This document shows positions 10,763 through 23,183 of a DNA stretch of 64,000 nucleotides, in pieces. Origin of the DNA: Fonsecaea monophora (lineage: Eukaryota; Ascomycota; Eurotiomycetes; Chaetothyriales; Herpotrichiellaceae); assembly GCF_001642475.1 (NCBI RefSeq), contig NW_019174012.1:83144-147143 (forward strand), given 5' to 3'. The notes under the pieces were generated by a model. That model worked only from the letters and a program-made list of their open reading frames with translations, ran no database searches and had not been told where the DNA came from. Numbering within the stretch: the stretch's first letter is position 1; each line of letters begins with the position of its first letter. The position numbers and the translations under genes were made by a program.

Positions 10763-12631
10763 TCATGGTATATGTTCGACCTTTGTTGAGCCTTCTTTCA
10801 TGTCCAATTGGATCGGCTCGTCGCGGGTCACCTCGTCGAGGACTTCAGTACGATAGTGAGATTGCTTGAAGCGCTGATGAATCTGTTCTTCGCGGGTGTC
10901 TGTGAGGACGATACCGTCTCCGAAGATTTCGGCAACATCCTCGAGAGCCATACCCTTGGTCTAGGTCAAAGTTAGCGAGCTTCTCTGATGGTTACGAGAT
11001 TGGGAGAAAAGTACCTCTGGGAAGAAGAGGAAGATGACAACGGTGTTGATGGCGGTGAGAATGGTGAAGACAAGATAGTATTTCCATCCAATAGTGTTGA
11101 ATGCGGTGGGTGCGGCACTGGGCGACCCAAGTTAGCCAGGCTGGCATCAGTCAATTCGACTCCGAAGCTTACCTAGTGAAGACAATGATAGCCATGAAGA
11201 GACCGGCACAAGAAATTCCGATACCGCGCGCCCGTAGAGGGTTGGGGAAGATCTCGGTGGCATAGATGTACGTGCTGGCGTCAATCGTCCAGCCATAGAA
11301 TCCAATATGGAGGAAGAGGAAGAACACGGCTGCTTTGGCGGCTGCCTCTGAGCCCGTTCGTTGATAGACAGCAACCGTAGCACACTCGCCAGCAAGGGCA
11401 ATCACATCTCCAGCGAGCCCAAAAACTAGGTATGGTCAGCCAAATGGAAGGATTCCGGAGCAGGAATACCCACCGAGCATCCGAACTCTTCCAAAGTAAT
11501 CAATGACAGCAGCGTTGAAGGCATTGCCGAGAAGGCACACGGTAATCCAGCCACACTGGATTAAAAGCTGGTTGACGACGGTGAAGCCAAGATTTCTGTA
11601 GAGGAAAGGTCCGTAGTCTGCCCACGCGTGTCAATATAGAAGTATGGATCATAATGAGAAGTCTTGCTCACTGTTGATGACAATGGTTCCGGTACATTGA
11701 CCCGCCACCATGGTCAACCAGCCGATCCAGGACCTCTTGCGGAGGGCTGGCCTGGTGAAGAACTCCTTTAATGGCACATGGTCCTTCAACTCCTCGATGA
11801 CCTGAGAATGCAACAGATGGAATTCCTCGGTAATAGCGTGCTCGTCATTGCGAGGCCCGGACTCGGTGCGGCAAGCCTTGAACGCCTTGAGAGCATCCTC
11901 GGGACGGTCCTTGGTCAACACTTTTGTATCGTCAGTATCGAGGAGAAACTTGGTTTTGATTTCTGTCGAGGCAACTTACACCAACGTGGAGACTCTGGGA
12001 TCAATAGCACACCGCCAGCAAGCAGGAGAGGCCACAACGCCCCAATTGCCAAGGGCATTCTCCATTGAGTGCCACTTGCTTTGACAAAGTAGAAACCCAG
12101 GCCGATCCAGCTAGCAGCAACATAGCCGGTGGCGATGCCTGTACCGTGCATGCCCACAAGCAGACCGCGGATCTTTGGTGGGGAGATCTCGCTCTGGTAT
12201 AGTGGAACAAGACTCACCAGGGCTCCTACGGAGAAGCCGGTGATGAGCCTGGCAACGATAAACATGGCGATGTGCACACTCCCCGCGGCGAGGCCGTTCC
12301 CAACAATGGATGTAAAAGACGCAAACATGATTGCCTTTTTGCGACCCCATTTGTCGGGAATCCAGAAGCACGAGATGCAGCCAAACAAGCCTCCCACGGA
12401 GAAGAGACCATTTATGGCCCCCAAAAGATCATCTGCGTTGGATCTGGTATCAAGCTCAAAGTAGGAAATAAAGGTGGGTTGTCCAGTGGTGGTAGCAATG
12501 ATGCTGGATCCGTAGCCATAGGTGATACTCCCCAGGCCGACGAATAAAACAATCTGTTGAGTGTGTCAGCTGCTTGTGCTCCATTGTGAGAGGAGCTCGC
12601 TCTGTACCCCAAATTGTACGAGGGAGATCAT
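10763..12631 (-). CDS. MFS sugar transporter (Sugar_tr family)
   Basis: Seven exons (12608-12631, 11980-12553, 11672-11920, 11474-11617, 11173-11425, 11015-11117, 10763-10960) give 514 residues, all phases consistent, introns 48-59 bp. The first exon has only eight codons. Family marks: D-x-W-GRKKA after helix 2, sugar-transporter signature RLITGFSVGALVSLVPLYQ (loop/helix 4), PESPRWLL after helix 6, YATEIFPNPLRARG (helices 10-11) and ETKGMALEDVAEIFGD at the end of helix 12. Twelve hydrophobic segments are expected in the plasma membrane. This is a proton-coupled hexose/polyol/quinate-type carrier; the substrate cannot be read from sequence. Confidence 0.92.
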
Positions 12632-13679
12632 GGTGGTCAGTCGGTCACTCTCAGTCGGTGTTTGACGGTACTCTGGGACAATAGGTCGGATTACAAGGGG
12701 AGAAGAGTCGCGGTCAGCGGTGGAGGAGTCAACGCATCCCCTGATATACTTGTATCTTCACTCTTGTTTTCCCCCACGCAATAGTTTGCCCCTACCCTCG
12801 GGTCTCGGTTAAGAACCAGGATCGAGACTCAGGAGTACTCCAAAAACCAAGCAATGCTCAAGCGACGAGGCCATGGGGGCCTCAACTTAGCCATCTCGCT
12901 TCATGATCTTCGCTCCAATGACCGGAGGAGACAGTGTGGATACAGCCTTGCTAAGATGCCATGTCAGCTCCTTTAGTGGCATTTCCCCAAACTTTTGGGT
13001 ACATGTGGGTAACAACGTGCGCCCGGGAGAGTGGAAACCATTTCTGGGAGGTTTGAACCAACTGGTGTCAGGCTCTAGATTCCAGGTGTAATTTGCCGCC
13101 ACTTTGCGGAAGGATTCCTGGCCAGATAATGCGGGGTGCATGTGGTCCGGGACAAACCGAAATAACCCCATGGGACGAGGAGAAGGAGGAAGCTGGGAAT
13201 CTGGGGTTGATTAGCTTGAGAGTTACTCTGCTCTAGCCTCTTGCCTTAGTCTCGTTCTCCAAGTTCCGGTGGGAGAACTGAAAAAACCCCGTCAACTATC
13301 GTATCCTCCATCCGAGTGGGAAAACCCCCTTTCGTTAGAAGCCCTTCCAATTAGATCGGCACCGTAAACCCCACTGAAAACCCCAGCGGAGGAGAGGAAA
13401 GGAGCACCACTGGGTGGCAAACCCCCGGTCATTATTCTCCGCTGCTCTTGGACTTTCGGAATATGATGGCCGCAATCTGGGGCCCCGTGGCGGTCTGAGG
13501 AAATTCGCCGTTTGCGAAGCCATCGGTTTTCTGTATGAACAAATATGTAGATTGTCTGGGTCATTATCCTATCCATAGATACTATAAGTATACTTGTACT
13601 TGTAACGCGCACCGACACCTGGGTTCCTGCTGCGGCGGCGAATACATTAGTTCTGATATCGCCCCAACCAGCCTCTTCC
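12632..13679. other. Intergenic, 1.0 kb
   Basis: Promoter side of the sugar carrier and 3' flank of the next MFS gene. Short frames only; no recognised repeat or RNA. Confidence 0.5.
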
Positions 13680-15788
13680 TCATGGCGCATACCTAAATCC
13701 TTCCACTTTTTCGAGGATCTCCCCCTTTTCATCCGCGTCACGGTTTCTCTTCGTCAACCACAAGCTCATGCCACACGTCATGACAATGTATAGTATCTGA
13801 AAGCTGATGGTCGCCCACATCCCAGGGAAGTACTGTGGCGCATCCTGCGATCTGAAGATGGTTGAGTCGGTAATTCCCCCAATAGAACCAAACCCGACCT
13901 GAGCCGCCGCTACCAGACCTTTCTTGTGTGGTAGAGCGGTCTGGCCTTGCCCATAAGTCAAATTTCCTGGCACATTGGCGTTGGTGCCAAATATCGCCAG
14001 GAAAACCCCAAAGAGGCGCACCCCGGGTGGCTTAGCGTAGAGGACGATGACGAGCCCAACAAGTCTAGCAATGGTGTCTTCTGTTAGCTTTTGTGCAGTG
14101 GAGAATTATATAGCGGAAATTAGGGCAATTCCAGAACCAACGACCAGCGCAACTTACCCAACCAAAGCGTGGAAGCATAGAAACCTTCAAATCGTTGGGT
14201 GTCAGCAAAGTCTTTCAGGGAAGAAATGGATGTCCACTTACGGCCAACGTAGTTTCGTCTTGTCCGACAACCAATATGTCAGAAGGGAGAGAAAAACAGT
14301 CAGGATCTAATCAGAAACGCCATGTTATGAGCTGATCTGGGTCGGAGTAGACGGTGTAACGACGCTTACGGGGTCAACATACATATGGCGGACTCGACAA
14401 GATCTGGGCCAAGGCGTAGCTGAATCCCAATCCCTGACGAAGAATTATTGGCATGTAGTAGCCCAATGCATACACACTGCACGCGCCCAGGTAGGCCTGG
14501 AGGCAGCTTGATCTCTGTCAACAACCCAAGATCGCACACAATGGTAGACTCGAGGACGGCGAACTTACTAGAAAGCAACTTTCCAGTCCATAAGGAGTCT
14601 CAAGCCTTGCCTGAGGGTTGGATGCTCGTACTCTCTGCCCGAGCGCTCGTTGGCAAGTCGGATGGTGGCGATATACCTCTCCCGCTCGTTGAGCCATTTG
14701 CTGTGTTCCGGAACTGCCAATAGAGAGTCAGCACAGGACGGTCCAAATCGCCCACTTGTGGAGAAGCCTGACATTCTCCGAGACAGATGGGACCTGTCAA
14801 GTCGCAAAATATTGTAATGGCGCCTTCGATCAAGAGTATCCATCCCCACCCTTGCCGATAGGTGCTACTTCCAGACCTGATCAGCGACAGGCCATATGTA
14901 ATCTGACCATTTGTGGGCCATGACGAACCCTGGGTCAGGGATGCTAGGAATGAACGCACAATACCATTGAACCCAGAAGCCATCAGCGAGGCCATATAAA
15001 ACCATGACACTCTTCGTGCCGTTTCATAAGTCTTGTACCATGCAGAGATCAGGAAGACCGCCCCCGGAAGCACTGTCAAGACCGTATTAGCCGGGCCATG
15101 TAATCGGTATCGGAAGCCATCAACTCACAACCGGCCTCGAGCGCTCTCAAGAGAACGCGGAGGACGACCAATGGGACCCAGCTTTGTATAAACCCCATGC
15201 ATATGACGCAGATACCCCAGGCAGTGATCGGGAAGCTCAGCCACCATCTGGCGCCGACTCGTCGAATAATCTATCCATACATCCTAGGTCATCAGACACG
15301 GTATAAACAATTCGGGAAGGGGGGGGGGGTCTTTAACTTACCAAATTACTGGTGATCTCAAGCAAGACATAGGTGATAAAGAAGAACAATAGACTCATCG
15401 AGTACCGAGCACCTTGAGTCCGTGTTAGTCTTCTAGGGCTACTAAGCTCATGTGAGCTCCATTTCCATGTCCTCACCAACAGAGAGTTCGATATCAGTGC
15501 TCATGCCTGCAATATATGCGGCCGAAACATTGATCAGATCAAGCAGAGACAAGCCAAAGATCACCGAGAGATACGGCAGGATGCGCAAGTCAATCCTGAG
15601 CTTGGTTCACCCAATTAATTATACAGTTAAATCGTGTTTCATGATTTCTTTGTCACTTACACTAGTTTCCGGTCTTCTTCGGCGGTCCAATCTTCTTCGA
15701 CATGATTCTTCTCGAGCCGAAGGGGAACATCAATCTCAGAATGTACGTGTTTAATCTCCGAGGCTGGAACTAGAGTCTTATCTGCCAT
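13680..15788 (-). CDS. MFS transporter, anion:cation symporter (allantoate/nicotinate permease-like)
   Basis: Ten exons (15661-15788, 15477-15595, 15342-15412, 15129-15270, 14794-15072, 14569-14713, 14383-14506, 14242-14306, 14158-14184, 13680-14064) give 494 residues with consistent phases. The fifth intron (14714-14793) has an unusual GTCCCA donor and is the least certain. After a charged N-terminus come RKLVIDLRILP, LSLLDLINVSAAYIAGM, ITAWGICVICMGF, LEAGLLPGAVFLISAWYKTYE, WGWILLIEGAITI, a central loop with PEHSKWLNERERYIAT, and RLFGVFLAIFGTNANVPGN. These are the landmarks of the Dal5/Tna1 ACS family of organic-anion and vitamin carriers. The last helix is followed by a short charged tail. 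Substrate unknown. Confidence 0.88.
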
Positions 15789-16857
15789 GTTGGAAGAAGT
15801 AAACCGGATGATTGTGGTTGTTGATGCTTGGTTCCAAGGCTGGACATTTCGCTCACCGTCGAGGGAATCCTTGTAGACTAAGTATGCAAAATGACATGTC
15901 CAACTCGGCACCCCTGAAGGTCCGGCTGTGTTTGCTTCCGGGATGAGCTACCACGAGTCGTGCTGTGCACGCAGGTAACCGGAGTCCCCGAGGAACTGGA
16001 AAGGTTGTCGGATACGGCGTGCTCAGCGATGAGAGGGTGACACTCTCTCAGGCAAGAAGACCGATGGTCTGTTCGATGATACCCCGAGCGACGAGATTGA
16101 ACCTGCGACAGCGAAATGATAGAGAACAGTGAGCTGGCGGGCCGACGATTCACGGGAGACCGGGGCCCGCCATGGAGAGCGGAAACCCCCCGGGGCCCCG
16201 AGACTATAGCATGCTTGGGAAGCTGGAGAATCCGGGGAACGAGAGACCCAGGAAGTCGGAATGAGAAGCCGAGCCCAGAGAATCTTGAGTTAAATGCGTA
16301 GCTTACAGCTTTTACACAGTCCGGAGCTCGGAGAGCCCAGCCACAGGCTAGCTGGGTCGATCAGAGGCTGCTGTTGGGGAAACCAAAGGAAGCAGAGGCG
16401 AAGTGGGTAGGAGCATTGCGTGTAGCAGGGAGATGCATGGAGATTCCTCGGGTGGCGGACCCCTCCATGTCTCTTCAAAAATATTGAAGTTCCAGCAAAG
16501 GTCACGGGAGAGTCTACGTGTTTGGAATGTATATTTTCATTTCTGAATATTGATATACGTGGACGACTCGACTACAGGTTCTCCAATGTCAAGATAATCT
16601 AGAAAGCTTATGGTCGTCAAGAGGGAACATGTCCCCAGAGAGGCTTCTTGCTCTACAGAATCGGAAGTCTCAGTTCACAGAGCTGATGGGTTAACAAATG
16701 ATCAGGGGAATCGTGAAAGAATAAAATGGAGTGTTTTGTGACACTAGGGTATATATGTTATATCTTCTTTCCGTGAGCAGTTCCTGGAAGGGAATATCAC
16801 TTATCTCCAGGTTGGCGCAAGTTCACACGGTATTTTTCAAAGGTAGTATGTCTTTGC
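15789..16857. other. Intergenic, 1.1 kb
   Basis: Promoter side of the ACS carrier and 3' flank of the broken TRI12-like carrier. No gene, RNA or repeat recognised. Confidence 0.45.
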
Positions 16858-16944
16858 CTAGCGTGACAATATCACGGTCGCCCACTCCCTGAGTATCTCC
16901 TGGGCATTTTCTTCTGTGAGAACCTTTGCTTCACCTTCACCATA

Positions 16945-19446
16945 TCAAATGACGTAGGGCTTATCGAGTTGGATAGCAGTATGTCTATGTGTGTTAGCCG
17001 TAGACTTCAGATGTGTGTTGGTAGCTTACTGAGTCAAGTGAATATCTACACTTGGGACAAAAAGGCTACCAATAAAGGCAGCACCTAGACAGCATTAGTA
17101 CTAGAAGCTTTCGAGTTTCTTTGTGGACTTACCAGTAAAGGCTGTGGTGACAAGGAAGAGGATTCGGTATGCCTGGGTGTACACATCTCGAGCTGCGCTT
17201 GTTGCGGCTGCCAGGACGGTTGGTGTCACCCCATCGATTCCAGCGAGAACGTTGGAGTTTCCTGTCAGGAAAGCGCCTTTGCACCTTGGTTAATCTTACC
17301 TCAAAGCCTTAATTCCGACAGGTTTACTCACCAAGAAACGGTTCGACTGAATTGGCTGGTAATCCCGCACCGACCAAAGCCGTGGCCATGGTTGGCCCCA
17401 TGGTATATTTGACCTTGTTGTTGACAATACTCCCGTAGATCGCGAACCCAATGGCGGCTCCGGAGTTCACAATGGTTCCGTGCAGCCTGTTTTCTCGTCA
17501 TGTTCGATGTCCTCTCAGGACTGTCACCAAATGCCGGAAATGAACTTACCCGTTCGAGATACGAAGGCGATCGTCGCCCACTCCGTACTGGACAAACAAG
17601 ACACTGACGATCATGGTCGAGCTGAGGGCCCAACCAGTGAATATAGCCAGAACTACCGTCCGCGCAAGCGAGTGCTGAATGATGGTTGACATCGCTGCCG
17701 GGAAAACAGTTTGTAGCGTAGTATATGCGACCAGTTGGAGTAGCGTGCGCTTTAGGATACCAAAGAAAATTCCCGGTGTCATAATTCCGACTGTAGGAGA
17801 ATGTCAATGGCGACACATGAAAAGATTTGCTCGTCTGGGGATACTCACTAGTCCCGGCAGCATTGAGTACAAAGCTGAGCCAGCCAGCCCGATCAGGTTC
17901 TGTGGTAAACAGGGTTTGAATCACTATCTGCATGTCAGAATGTCTCCGACGCGAAGAGTTGGGTGCAGACATTGAGGCCAGTAAACCTGGAGCCCATAGA
18001 GCTGCTAACAAATATCAGTGCTGCTCTAAATGCCATTTGTATGTGAAAGTGTGAAGAGCACCTACCGCAAGACCGGAAGCAAAGGTGATGAAGAGCGGTA
18101 GGATGACCGATCTGACATTTGTGATCAATTTCCCGGAAAACAGTCTGTTCATATCAGCCGGGGAGTAGAACTCCCAAAGATGTAGAAGGATCGCCATAGT
18201 CAGTCCTGTCAAGGCGTTAGATGTCTCATACGGCGATATGGAGTGAAGAACGATACCTCCGACTAGTAGTGGGACGACGACGGTTACGCTGGTCCAGGAG
18301 TAAGGGTTTCCCCCCCATAAGACGCCCAGCAAGAAAGAAATCAAACCACCGGCCATCAGAAGTACGCCAACATAGTCCGGGTCTTTCAATTGTCGGGTGC
18401 GTGATTTGCCATCTGGATGCAGTTCAACCCATCCTGGGGGCCGGTAAAATACGATAACCATGATCTGGGCTATCCCATTGATCATGGTGCCAAAATAGTA
18501 TTTGTAACGCCAGCTCAATGTTTTGACCACAGAAAAGGCTAGGCACCCATGTAGTCAGCTTCAGGCGCCTCCATCCAATCCTTCGCACCTACCGATAATA
18601 GCTTCAAACATTGAAGCAGGAGAGCAGCAAGATTGAGTGCAGACAGAGTTGCCCCTCGATGTTTCTTTGGGACAATATCAAAGGCGGACATATATGCAAC
18701 TTATTGAAGGGCAGCACCGATCCCCTGCGCTTAGATGAGCTTAGGCTAGAGAGAAGGAAGAGCACATGGAACGAACCTGGATAGCGGTGCCTGCAGTCAC
18801 AGCTCGGATTGAGTTGGCACTATACGCGGGTTCAGCCATTGAAGTGCACGAGCGGGTGTGACATACCGTCCGTTGACTAAAGTTCCTGTGCACGGGTCAG
18901 TGCTCTTGTTTCAAGTCGTAGCATCAACAATAAGTTGCAACCTACCAACAAGTCCAAAAATATTGTCACAGATAAGAAAGTATCGCAGGCCGAAGATATC
19001 TGCCCCGCGACCAAAAGTCGCCTGCAGAACCCTGTTTGCCAATGACCAGCTACTAGCAACCCAACTCAGACTGGCTAACGGGCCAATGTCTGCATTGATG
19101 GTCAAGAGGACAGCTGCAGGTACGACGAAAGAGAACAGAGCGGCCTCATATGGCAACCCAAGGGCCTGGATAATGCTGGTCAGTATATCGCGGCTGAGAT
19201 GTTAGAGAAATGGAATCCTGGCCTTACAGCAATGGCTAAAACAACGCGCCCTGTTACCCTTCCCGGTGTATCCGATGTGTCCGTAGCAGACTCAAAATGC
19301 TGAACTCCAGTCTCCAGCTTGATTCTCTCATGCTTGCTATCCATAGTGGCCTTGTGATCGGTGTCATTTGTGGACTGTCCGTCTGCGTCTGTAGCCATCT
19401 GCCGTCCGCGACGACCTCGTAGAAGGGCGGGGTTCTTGATATGCAT
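16945..19446 (-). pseudogene. TRI12-like 14-helix MFS efflux carrier with stop and frameshift
   Basis: Fourteen exons can be traced from ATG 19446 to TGA 16945 by family resemblance and GT-AG introns. Landmarks: VVLAIA joined to ALGLPYEAALFSFVVPAA, LANRVLQATFGRGADIFG, AGTAIQGIGAALQ, IVPKKHRG, WRYKYYFGTMINGIAQIMVI, ALYGLQVYWPQ, LFTTEPDRAGW, GLHGTIVNSGAAIGFAIY and NVLAGIDGVTP. Two lesions lie in exon 5 (18593-18724). A TAA at 18701-18703 falls between GIGAALQ and VAYMSAFDIVPKKHRG in an otherwise correct frame. The frame then shifts by one between about 18610 and 18645, before SMFEAIIG. After the final TGA the frame stays open for 28 more codons to a TAG at 16858-16860, so this stop may be a third lesion. 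Relatives export toxins or siderophores. Sequencing error is the alternative explanation. Confidence 0.75.
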
Positions 19447-19490
19447 GGTTTGGTGAAGCTGTGAATGCCCATGAGAAGACTCTGGAGTCA

Positions 19491-19494
19491 CTTG

Positions 19495-19535
<41 letters not shown>
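19491..19535. repeat. CT/TA microsatellite
   Basis: An uninterrupted run of CT dinucleotides followed by a short AT run, about 45 bp upstream of the start of the broken TRI12-like gene. Simple repeat, probably length-variable. Confidence 0.9.
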
Positions 19536-19536
<1 letters not shown>

Positions 19537-20878
19537 TGATCAGAATTCAATGTCCATATGTTCTCCGTGGGACACATTCCCCGTGGGACAATCTCAACAT
19601 CGAATTATGAGTTGAGATGCCCATGAAGTGACGCTCTGAATCATGCCACGGCCATGACGAGGCTGCATACTATCCACTTTCGGACTAGGTGCAGCCACTA
19701 TTCTGCATTATCCTCGGCAGGCGTCGATGCCACGACTCGTGTGTATCCCAGTTGACCTAGCTTTGTCCTTTAGCAGCATCAACAACTCGCATCACGAGGG
19801 TAACGTGACGGGTATTCCAGGAAACATATCTCCGCTTGATGGGAGCTGCCTTCTCGCGGTCTGGACCAGTTGCTTATTTTCCCATCGACCGGGCCTGATT
19901 TTGCTCCACACGTGGGGGCGCGATACCGATGAGTCTGCGTCAAGTGTTAACAGCGGAGGAGGGCCCGGGAGGATGACGTCGATTACAATGGGAGTGGGCA
20001 AGCGAAAGCGTGGTGTTTGAAGATGTTGATGGTAGTGAGCAGGAGAGCATGCTTTCTCCCATCTCGGATAATTGGCCAGGCTGTCGACTGGTCATTCTCG
20101 AAACCGACCATGGGCTGCTGGGTGCAGAAATGCCTCCATTGTCAATGTAATCACATAAACTCAACCAATTTGCCCGCTGGAGACACCCAAACCACGACAG
20201 GGGATAAAATGATGTATCGGAAGGGCAACTCTTACATATTCCAAGGGTCTCGGTAGTAGGATATCAAGCCCTGATGGCTGGTGATTTTATTATCAACCAA
20301 GTATCAGGAGTATTTGACGTTATTTAAACATATCGACCAAATCCCCCAAGTAAGAGTAGTGGGTCCCTATCAGCTAATCATAGCGGCGATATCTATAGTG
20401 TGGGGCTAGACACTAGCATTCGGCATTTCCCCGCAATAGAGTATTAGGGCCTCGGAAGCCCATAATTACCACGACTCGCCCGTATATCCCTCCTGGCCAA
20501 CCCGAAGCATCCGCCACATGGAACGGTAAGAACCGTTGATATGAGGACCTTGGGGCTCCAGTTTCTCTCCAACGCATTCCTCCCAGATGGAGAATTGACA
20601 CGCCGTCAACATTCAGTGTCGTTGAGCCGGAAAGAAGTAAGTTCGGTACCGGGAGGACTTTCGGACCCGAGCATGTTCATTGTTCATTCTCTGGCGGTTG
20701 AGGAGGTATCACCTGAGGACGAAATGATTGCTGTGCACTCCAACTATTCCCTCCATTCCTTATATGATACTTCTCATATCTCACCTCATGGCTTATCGCT
20801 GAAATCCAAGTGTGAGGCAAAACTTGAAGAAAAGAATTTACCGAGTCTGTTCCATTGGCCTTGTCATCATGGTATCCC
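19536..20878. other. Intergenic, 1.3 kb
   Basis: Between the divergent broken MFS gene and the broken monooxygenase. Short frames on both strands have no recognised domain. It presumably contained both promoters. Confidence 0.45.
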
Positions 20879-22889
20879 CAGAGCGGCTCAAGCAGGTATG
20901 TGTTCCTGTCTTTGAAAGACGTGCATATCACAAACGTACCCTCCGAGTTGCTACCATTGGTACTGGCTTTTCGGGGCTGATATTCGTGCACAAGCTTCAA
21001 CGTAAACACAAGGAAATGCAGGATTTCATCGACCACACCATCTTTGAAGCAAATGACTTATCCTGGTGTTCAATGTGACGTACCAGCACACATGTATGTT
21101 AGTATCCCGTACTCCGGTGTCATTTTGGCTGTATCTTCACCAAAGGCTGTTGTTGTACAGCTCTAACACTACTGTGACACCAAGGCATTCTCAATCGAAC
21201 CAAATCTAAACTGGTCGAGGTTCTACACCAGCGGCAACGAGATCTACGAGTACATCAGACGGAGAGAAACGAAATGGGAGCTACGCCGTGATATCCAATT
21301 CAACACATGCGTAGTGGGCTTGGACTGGCAGGAAGATCAATCCAAGTGGAAAGTTCGGGTTCAAAAAAAATGGCGAAGAGGAAAGAGTAGAGCTCTTTGA
21401 CGTTGTTCTCTCTGCCAAGGGTCTATCAAGGTATGTCCATTCTTGACAAGAATCAGTGAGTGCTAGGCTCGTGAGTCAGTGGCAGCTGATGCCTCGGACT
21501 GTTGTGATTCTAGCAATCACTTCGTAGTCAATGGGACTGTTCGTCGATCCCAGGAATCCACGAATTCGAGGGACATAAGGTCCACTCCGCCTCATGGGAC
21601 AATACCTACGATTACAGCTACAAACGCATTGGAATCATTGGTAACGGGTCATCAAGCATCCAGTTCCTGCCAGAAATGGTCAAATTGGAAGGCACAACAG
21701 TTGTGAGCTTCCAGAGCGGCCCAACTTACATCACATCATCAATAGGCGAGATCCTCGGCGTGAACGCCGGAGAACTGGGAGTCAATACCGTGGAAACAAA
21801 CATGGAGAACGCGAGTGGACATAATAGCACGGAGGAAATGGAAGACGATGATGGAGACGCTGACAGTACCTTTAAACCCAAGGTATCCAAGGCAAGTCAG
21901 ACGATTCTTTGCAACGGACAAAGAGAAGTATCGCCAGTATCGTAAGATGCTGCCGCAAGGGATGAACAAGGGTACAGATTCATATGTCCTCGATGCCTGC
22001 TACATGCGTTCCCCCTTTGGAGCTATCCATGCTAATCAATAATGACGATAGCTAAGAAGGGCTCGATCCAAAACACGAAAGCCCAAGAAGTATCTGTTGA
22101 ACGTATGAGATCGATAATGCAGAATTATGAAGAGCTCTGCTCGAAACTTATTCCGACCTGGGAATTTGATTGCCGGCGCGTTACACCTGGGGAGGGATAC
22201 CTCGAATCCTTCGTCCCAACGTGACACTGGAAACAAATCCCATTATCAATATTACGCCCTCAGGTATTCAAACAGGAGCAGCCTTCTACTTGCTCGACGT
22301 CATTGTTTGTGCGACTGGCTTTGATGTCTCCTACATTCCACGGTACCCTGTTACGGGCCGCAATAATGTTACACTCGCATCCAAATGGGCTGAAGAGCCA
22401 GAGTCATATCTCAGCCTTGCCTGTCCTGGCATGTCGAATTACTTCATCTTCACTGGCACTAACACGACTGTCAGTCACGGCACACTTCTCCTTTCGATTT
22501 CATGGACAGCCGACTATGTTCTCCGGTGGCTGAAGAGAATGGCTTCCGACGACAACAAGTCTGTGGCACCTAGTCAGGACGCAACCGACGAGTTCGTCCG
22601 TTACGGAGATGAGATCCATAAAGGGTTAACCTGGACAGGCGGATGTCGAAGTTGGTACAGGAACCATCGCATAGATGGACGGGTAACTGCTACCTAGCCC
22701 AGAAGTGCGCTATTGTATCGCGAACTCATGATTGCAGAACTGAGGGATGAAGACTTAAACATTCGCTATAACAACGGCAATCGCTGGCGGGGAGTCCTGG
22801 ACAATGGTTTCACCGAGCTGGAGGAGCATGCTGCAAACGTTGCGGCGAGAGGTGAACAGGTCGACCCGGCGTTTTATGTTCAGAATTGA
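20879..22889 (+). pseudogene. Broken Baeyer-Villiger-type FAD monooxygenase
   Basis: Collinear fragments of one flavin monooxygenase lie in all three frames. They run from TLRVATIGTGFSGLIFVHKL (FAD Rossmann motif, 20938-20997) through NWSRFYTSGNEIYEYI, FEGHKVHSASWDNTYDYSY (BVMO fingerprint), RIGIIGNGSSSIQFLPEM (NADPH motif), VIVCATGFDVSYIPRYP and WTGGCRSWYRNHRIDGRV to DPAFYVQN and TGA at 22889. Lesions: a deletion with frameshift near 21056-21060 that removes the GGTW segment after FEAND; an eight-A run at 21363-21370 with one A too many; a +1 shift near 21871-21880; a frameshift near 22207-22213 (after GEGYLES, before RPNVTLE); and a TAG at 22695-22697 where relatives have Trp. Five independent breaks make this a true pseudogene rather than an assembly slip. 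The exact 5' end is uncertain. Confidence 0.9.
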
Positions 22890-23183
22890 AACTCTCTCGC
22901 TGGATGCAGACGCGCAACAGACCAGTCTTGACATGGAATTACTTCAACCTTGTACTAATTGTCTCGCAAGTTCAAGAGGTGTAGACCTAGCCAGGCTGAC
23001 CAGGGAATGCCTAGTTTACTCCAAGAATTGAGCACATCCCGACGAGGAATAAGAATGGCGTTGAAATTTGTGCCAGGTATTCTTCTGTAGAGTTTGTCTA
23101 AAATACATGATGCTCTCTTCCCAGTGAAAGTGGTTCTATGCCAGGAAAGCCAGTGATTGTTACTATATCAAACTACCAAAATC
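22890..23183. other. Intergenic between two tail-to-tail broken genes
   Basis: Only terminator-type sequence expected here. Nothing recognised. Confidence 0.4.

Noticed and set aside
15319..15330. G homopolymer in an intron of the ACS carrier
   Set aside because: It lies inside a spliced intron and does not touch the frame; only a simple run.
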